Program-made: the position numbers and the translations under genes
DNA from: Thermoplasmatota archaeon
GTDB taxonomy: Archaea > Thermoplasmatota > E2 > DHVEG-1
Assembly: GCA_030612095.1 (NCBI GenBank)
Contig: JAUWOO010000026.1
Coordinates: 1 to 15,083 of the forward strand
Length of the DNA stretch: 15,083 bases
Reading direction: 5' to 3'
Shown: one piece after another, positions 14,211 through 15,083 of the stretch
Layout: each line of letters opens with the position of its first letter
Numbering within the stretch: position 1 is the stretch's first letter
The notes under the pieces: model-generated
Databases searched by the model: none
The model's input: only the letters and a program-made list of their open reading frames with translations
What the model was told of the DNA's origin: nothing

Positions 14211-14369
14211 TTATTTAACTCTTTTATAGACACAGCTTTTTCCTAAAAAATCAATTTCAACTTCTTCACCAATTTCACTTTTCAATAACATTTTCAAAAT
14301 TTCAAAAGCATAATTTTTTGTTTCAAAACCATTCTCAATCTTTAATTTATTTTCATTTTGATTTGTCAT
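14211..14369 (-). CDS. small hypothetical protein, 52 residues
   Basis: Start ATG 14369 is preceded by GAGGAGATC at ideal spacing; an upstream in-frame TTG (14399) would add ten residues of poor quality. The protein is charged and helical-looking: MTNQNENKLKIENGFETKN, then YAFEILKMLLKSEIGEEVEI and SCVYKRVK. No family recognised. The frame stays open past its stop (see 14127-14210), so the natural protein may once have been about 80 residues. It is the last of a run of mini-ORFs on the - strand. Confidence 0.5.
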   Translation of the reverse strand: MTNQNENKLKIENGFETKNYAFEILKMLLKSEIGEEVEIDFLGKSCVYKRVK

Positions 14370-14464
14370 ATTCGATCTCCTCTGAATATACAATTTCAAA
14401 ACAACTATTTCTTAATAAGATTGTTCGATGTGTGTGAACTCTGCTGAGAAAGGTTTAATCTGTC

Positions 14465-14563
14465 TTACATGCTATTAATGTGAAAAAACACTATAATAGC
14501 AATTATAATTACTATTGCAACTAAAATGGCTACTCCTATTTTCGCATTAACCCACTCAAACAT
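14465..14563 (-). CDS. 32-residue single-pass membrane peptide
   Basis: MFEWVNAKIGVAILVAIVII continues IAIIVFFHINSM and stops at TAA. Residues 9-27 form one uninterrupted transmembrane helix flanked by a short polar head with one Lys. A strong GGAGG element (14579-14575) lies 11 bases before ATG 14563, and the ATG overlaps the stop of the 35-residue ORF upstream by eight bases, which suggests coupled translation. Too short for family assignment; tiny membrane peptides often regulate a larger membrane partner or act as type I toxins, but nothing here decides this. Confidence 0.5.
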   Translation of the reverse strand: MFEWVNAKIGVAILVAIVIIIAIIVFFHINSM

Positions 14564-14663
14564 ATTCTTCTTTTCCTCCATTCAAATCCACAATTTCGTA
14601 ACCGTCTTTTAAAGTGATGTTTATCGATATGTTACCATTTCCTACTTTTTTCAATCCATGCAT
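14556..14663 (-). CDS. 35-residue hypothetical ORF with EIVDLNGGK motif
   Basis: Starts at ATG 14663, inside the end of the ORF at 14632 in another frame, and reads MHGLKKVGNGNISINITLKD then GYEIVDLNGGKEEYV. The C-terminal part matches the tail at 14127-14210 with mainly synonymous differences (TTA/TTG, TAC/TAT, GGA/GGG, AAA/AAG), evidence that it is or was translated. It could be a complete small protein or a fragment of a longer one. Its stop overlaps the start of the membrane peptide. Confidence 0.4.
   Translation of the reverse strand: MHGLKKVGNGNISINITLKDGYEIVDLNGGKEEYV
14578..14597. repeat. 20-bp repeat unit (copy C; others at 14164-14183, 14873-14885 and a degenerate one near 14388-14400)
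   Basis: The 20 bases here recur exactly at 14164-14183; a 13-base core (AATCCACAATTTC) recurs at 14873-14885, and a shorter ACAATTTCAAA near 14390. On the - strand all read GAAATTGT, encoding EIV, and each lies just before a purine-rich ribosome-binding-like stretch. Confidence 0.7.
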
Positions 14664-14984
14664 TATCTACATCTTCTCGTAGTTCTATAGGTAAATCCGG
14701 TGCATCATCATGAAAAACACCATCGTCATCCTCCCACCATATCCGCCTATTTATAGTTTCACAAGTACTCCTATTAGTTATTTCAGCCCAAATCTCTGTT
14801 TTAATATTGCCCGTTTCACTCTCCTTAAGCAACCTTTTGATATTAATATCATACTCAGACAAATTTCTCCCCAATCCACAATTTCAAAGCATTCATTCCA
14901 ACTTAAATGTTCCGATTGTTTTTTATTTGATGTAAATTTTACCATATAAATTCTAACACACCAAAAGTCAACCTGTCCACTCAT
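14632..14984 (-). pseudogene. hypothetical gene with probable one-base frameshift
   Basis: Two overlapping frames join well. The upstream frame (ATG 14984, or ATG 14945 beginning MVKFTSNKK) reads SEHLSWNECFEIVDWG. The downstream frame continues GRNLSEYDINIKRLLKESET and later IWWEDDDGVFHDDAPDLPIE to RKW at 14632. One extra G in the GGGG run at 14872-14869 would fuse them into 117 residues (104 from 14945). After the run, the upstream frame gives lower-quality sequence (CLSMILISKGCLRR). Alternatively the downstream part is its own 76-residue gene starting TTG 14862 after GGGGAG. The product is acidic and Trp-rich, with no family recognised. Confidence 0.4.
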
Positions 14985-15083
14985 AACAAAAGCATAAAAT
15001 TATCTTAATTTAAAGTTAAATGAAAAGTAAATTTCAAATGAGATTGAGATATTTTAGATATGAATAGCGAATGCATTCTAAAC

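Noticed and set aside
15068..15077. 10-bp palindrome GAATGCATTC at the right edge
   Set aside because: Single short palindrome with no linked feature inside the window.
14118..15083. CRISPR array at the right end, suggested by recurring similar segments
   Set aside because: Copies are unequally spaced (about 200-300 bases), diverged, and differ in a codon-like way; no repeat-spacer pattern.

Overview
The window looks like a chromosomal segment of an AT-rich archaeon, most likely a euryarchaeote. Evidence: archaeal Shine-Dalgarno elements (GGAGAT, GGTGA, AGGTG) a few bases before most starts, a TTTATATA-type TATA box, archaeal GlmU-type bifunctional nucleotidylyl/acetyltransferases, a ribbon-helix-helix regulator heading an operon, and a long archaeal-style PurQ. 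A Thermoplasmatota-like lineage is my guess, from general gene style only; there is no rRNA or other phylogenetic marker here.

Layout. (1) 2-1078, + strand: the 3' part of an AAA ATPase with a DUF4143-type C-terminus, cut by the left edge. (2) 1196-5421, - strand: an amino-sugar operon reading glmU copy 2, glmS, glmU copy 1, for making UDP-GlcNAc. Copy 1 carries an in-frame TAA at codon 35 and is probably a recent pseudogene. (3) 5571-6376, - strand: an MntA-HepT toxin-antitoxin pair with overlapping genes. (4) 6494-12470, - strand: a seven-gene operon reading RHH regulator, ATP sulfurylase, DHH phosphoesterase, APS kinase, sulfotransferase-like protein, SLC13/DASS transporter, tandem-domain UspA protein. 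(5) 12751-13143, - strand: an orphan exported small protein. (6) 13281-14117, + strand: purQ. (7) 14118-15083: several very small, partly broken ORFs on the - strand that share a repeated segment encoding EIVD or EIVDLNGGK.

How the genes work together. The sat operon reads as a closed PAPS-sulfonation cycle. The transporter would import sulfate (or a related anion), Sat and CysC would make APS and then PAPS, and the sulfotransferase-like protein would move the sulfuryl group to an unknown acceptor. The DHH protein is the best local candidate for removing the by-product 3'-phosphoadenosine 5'-phosphate (PAP). No APS/PAPS reductase or sulfite reductase lies in the window, so the operon looks built for sulfation rather than sulfur reduction. 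The neighbouring UDP-GlcNAc genes make a sulfated glycan a reasonable but unproven acceptor. The operon's promoter region shows a TATA box, three upstream TCACCA repeats, and an 11-bp perfect inverted repeat next to the first Shine-Dalgarno element.

The main oddities are the nonsense codon in glmU copy 1, a 13-bp tandem duplication that displaced the start of the transporter gene, the regulatory architecture of the sat operon, and the repeated EIVDLNGGK mini-ORF region with a likely one-base frameshift and a 32-residue membrane peptide.
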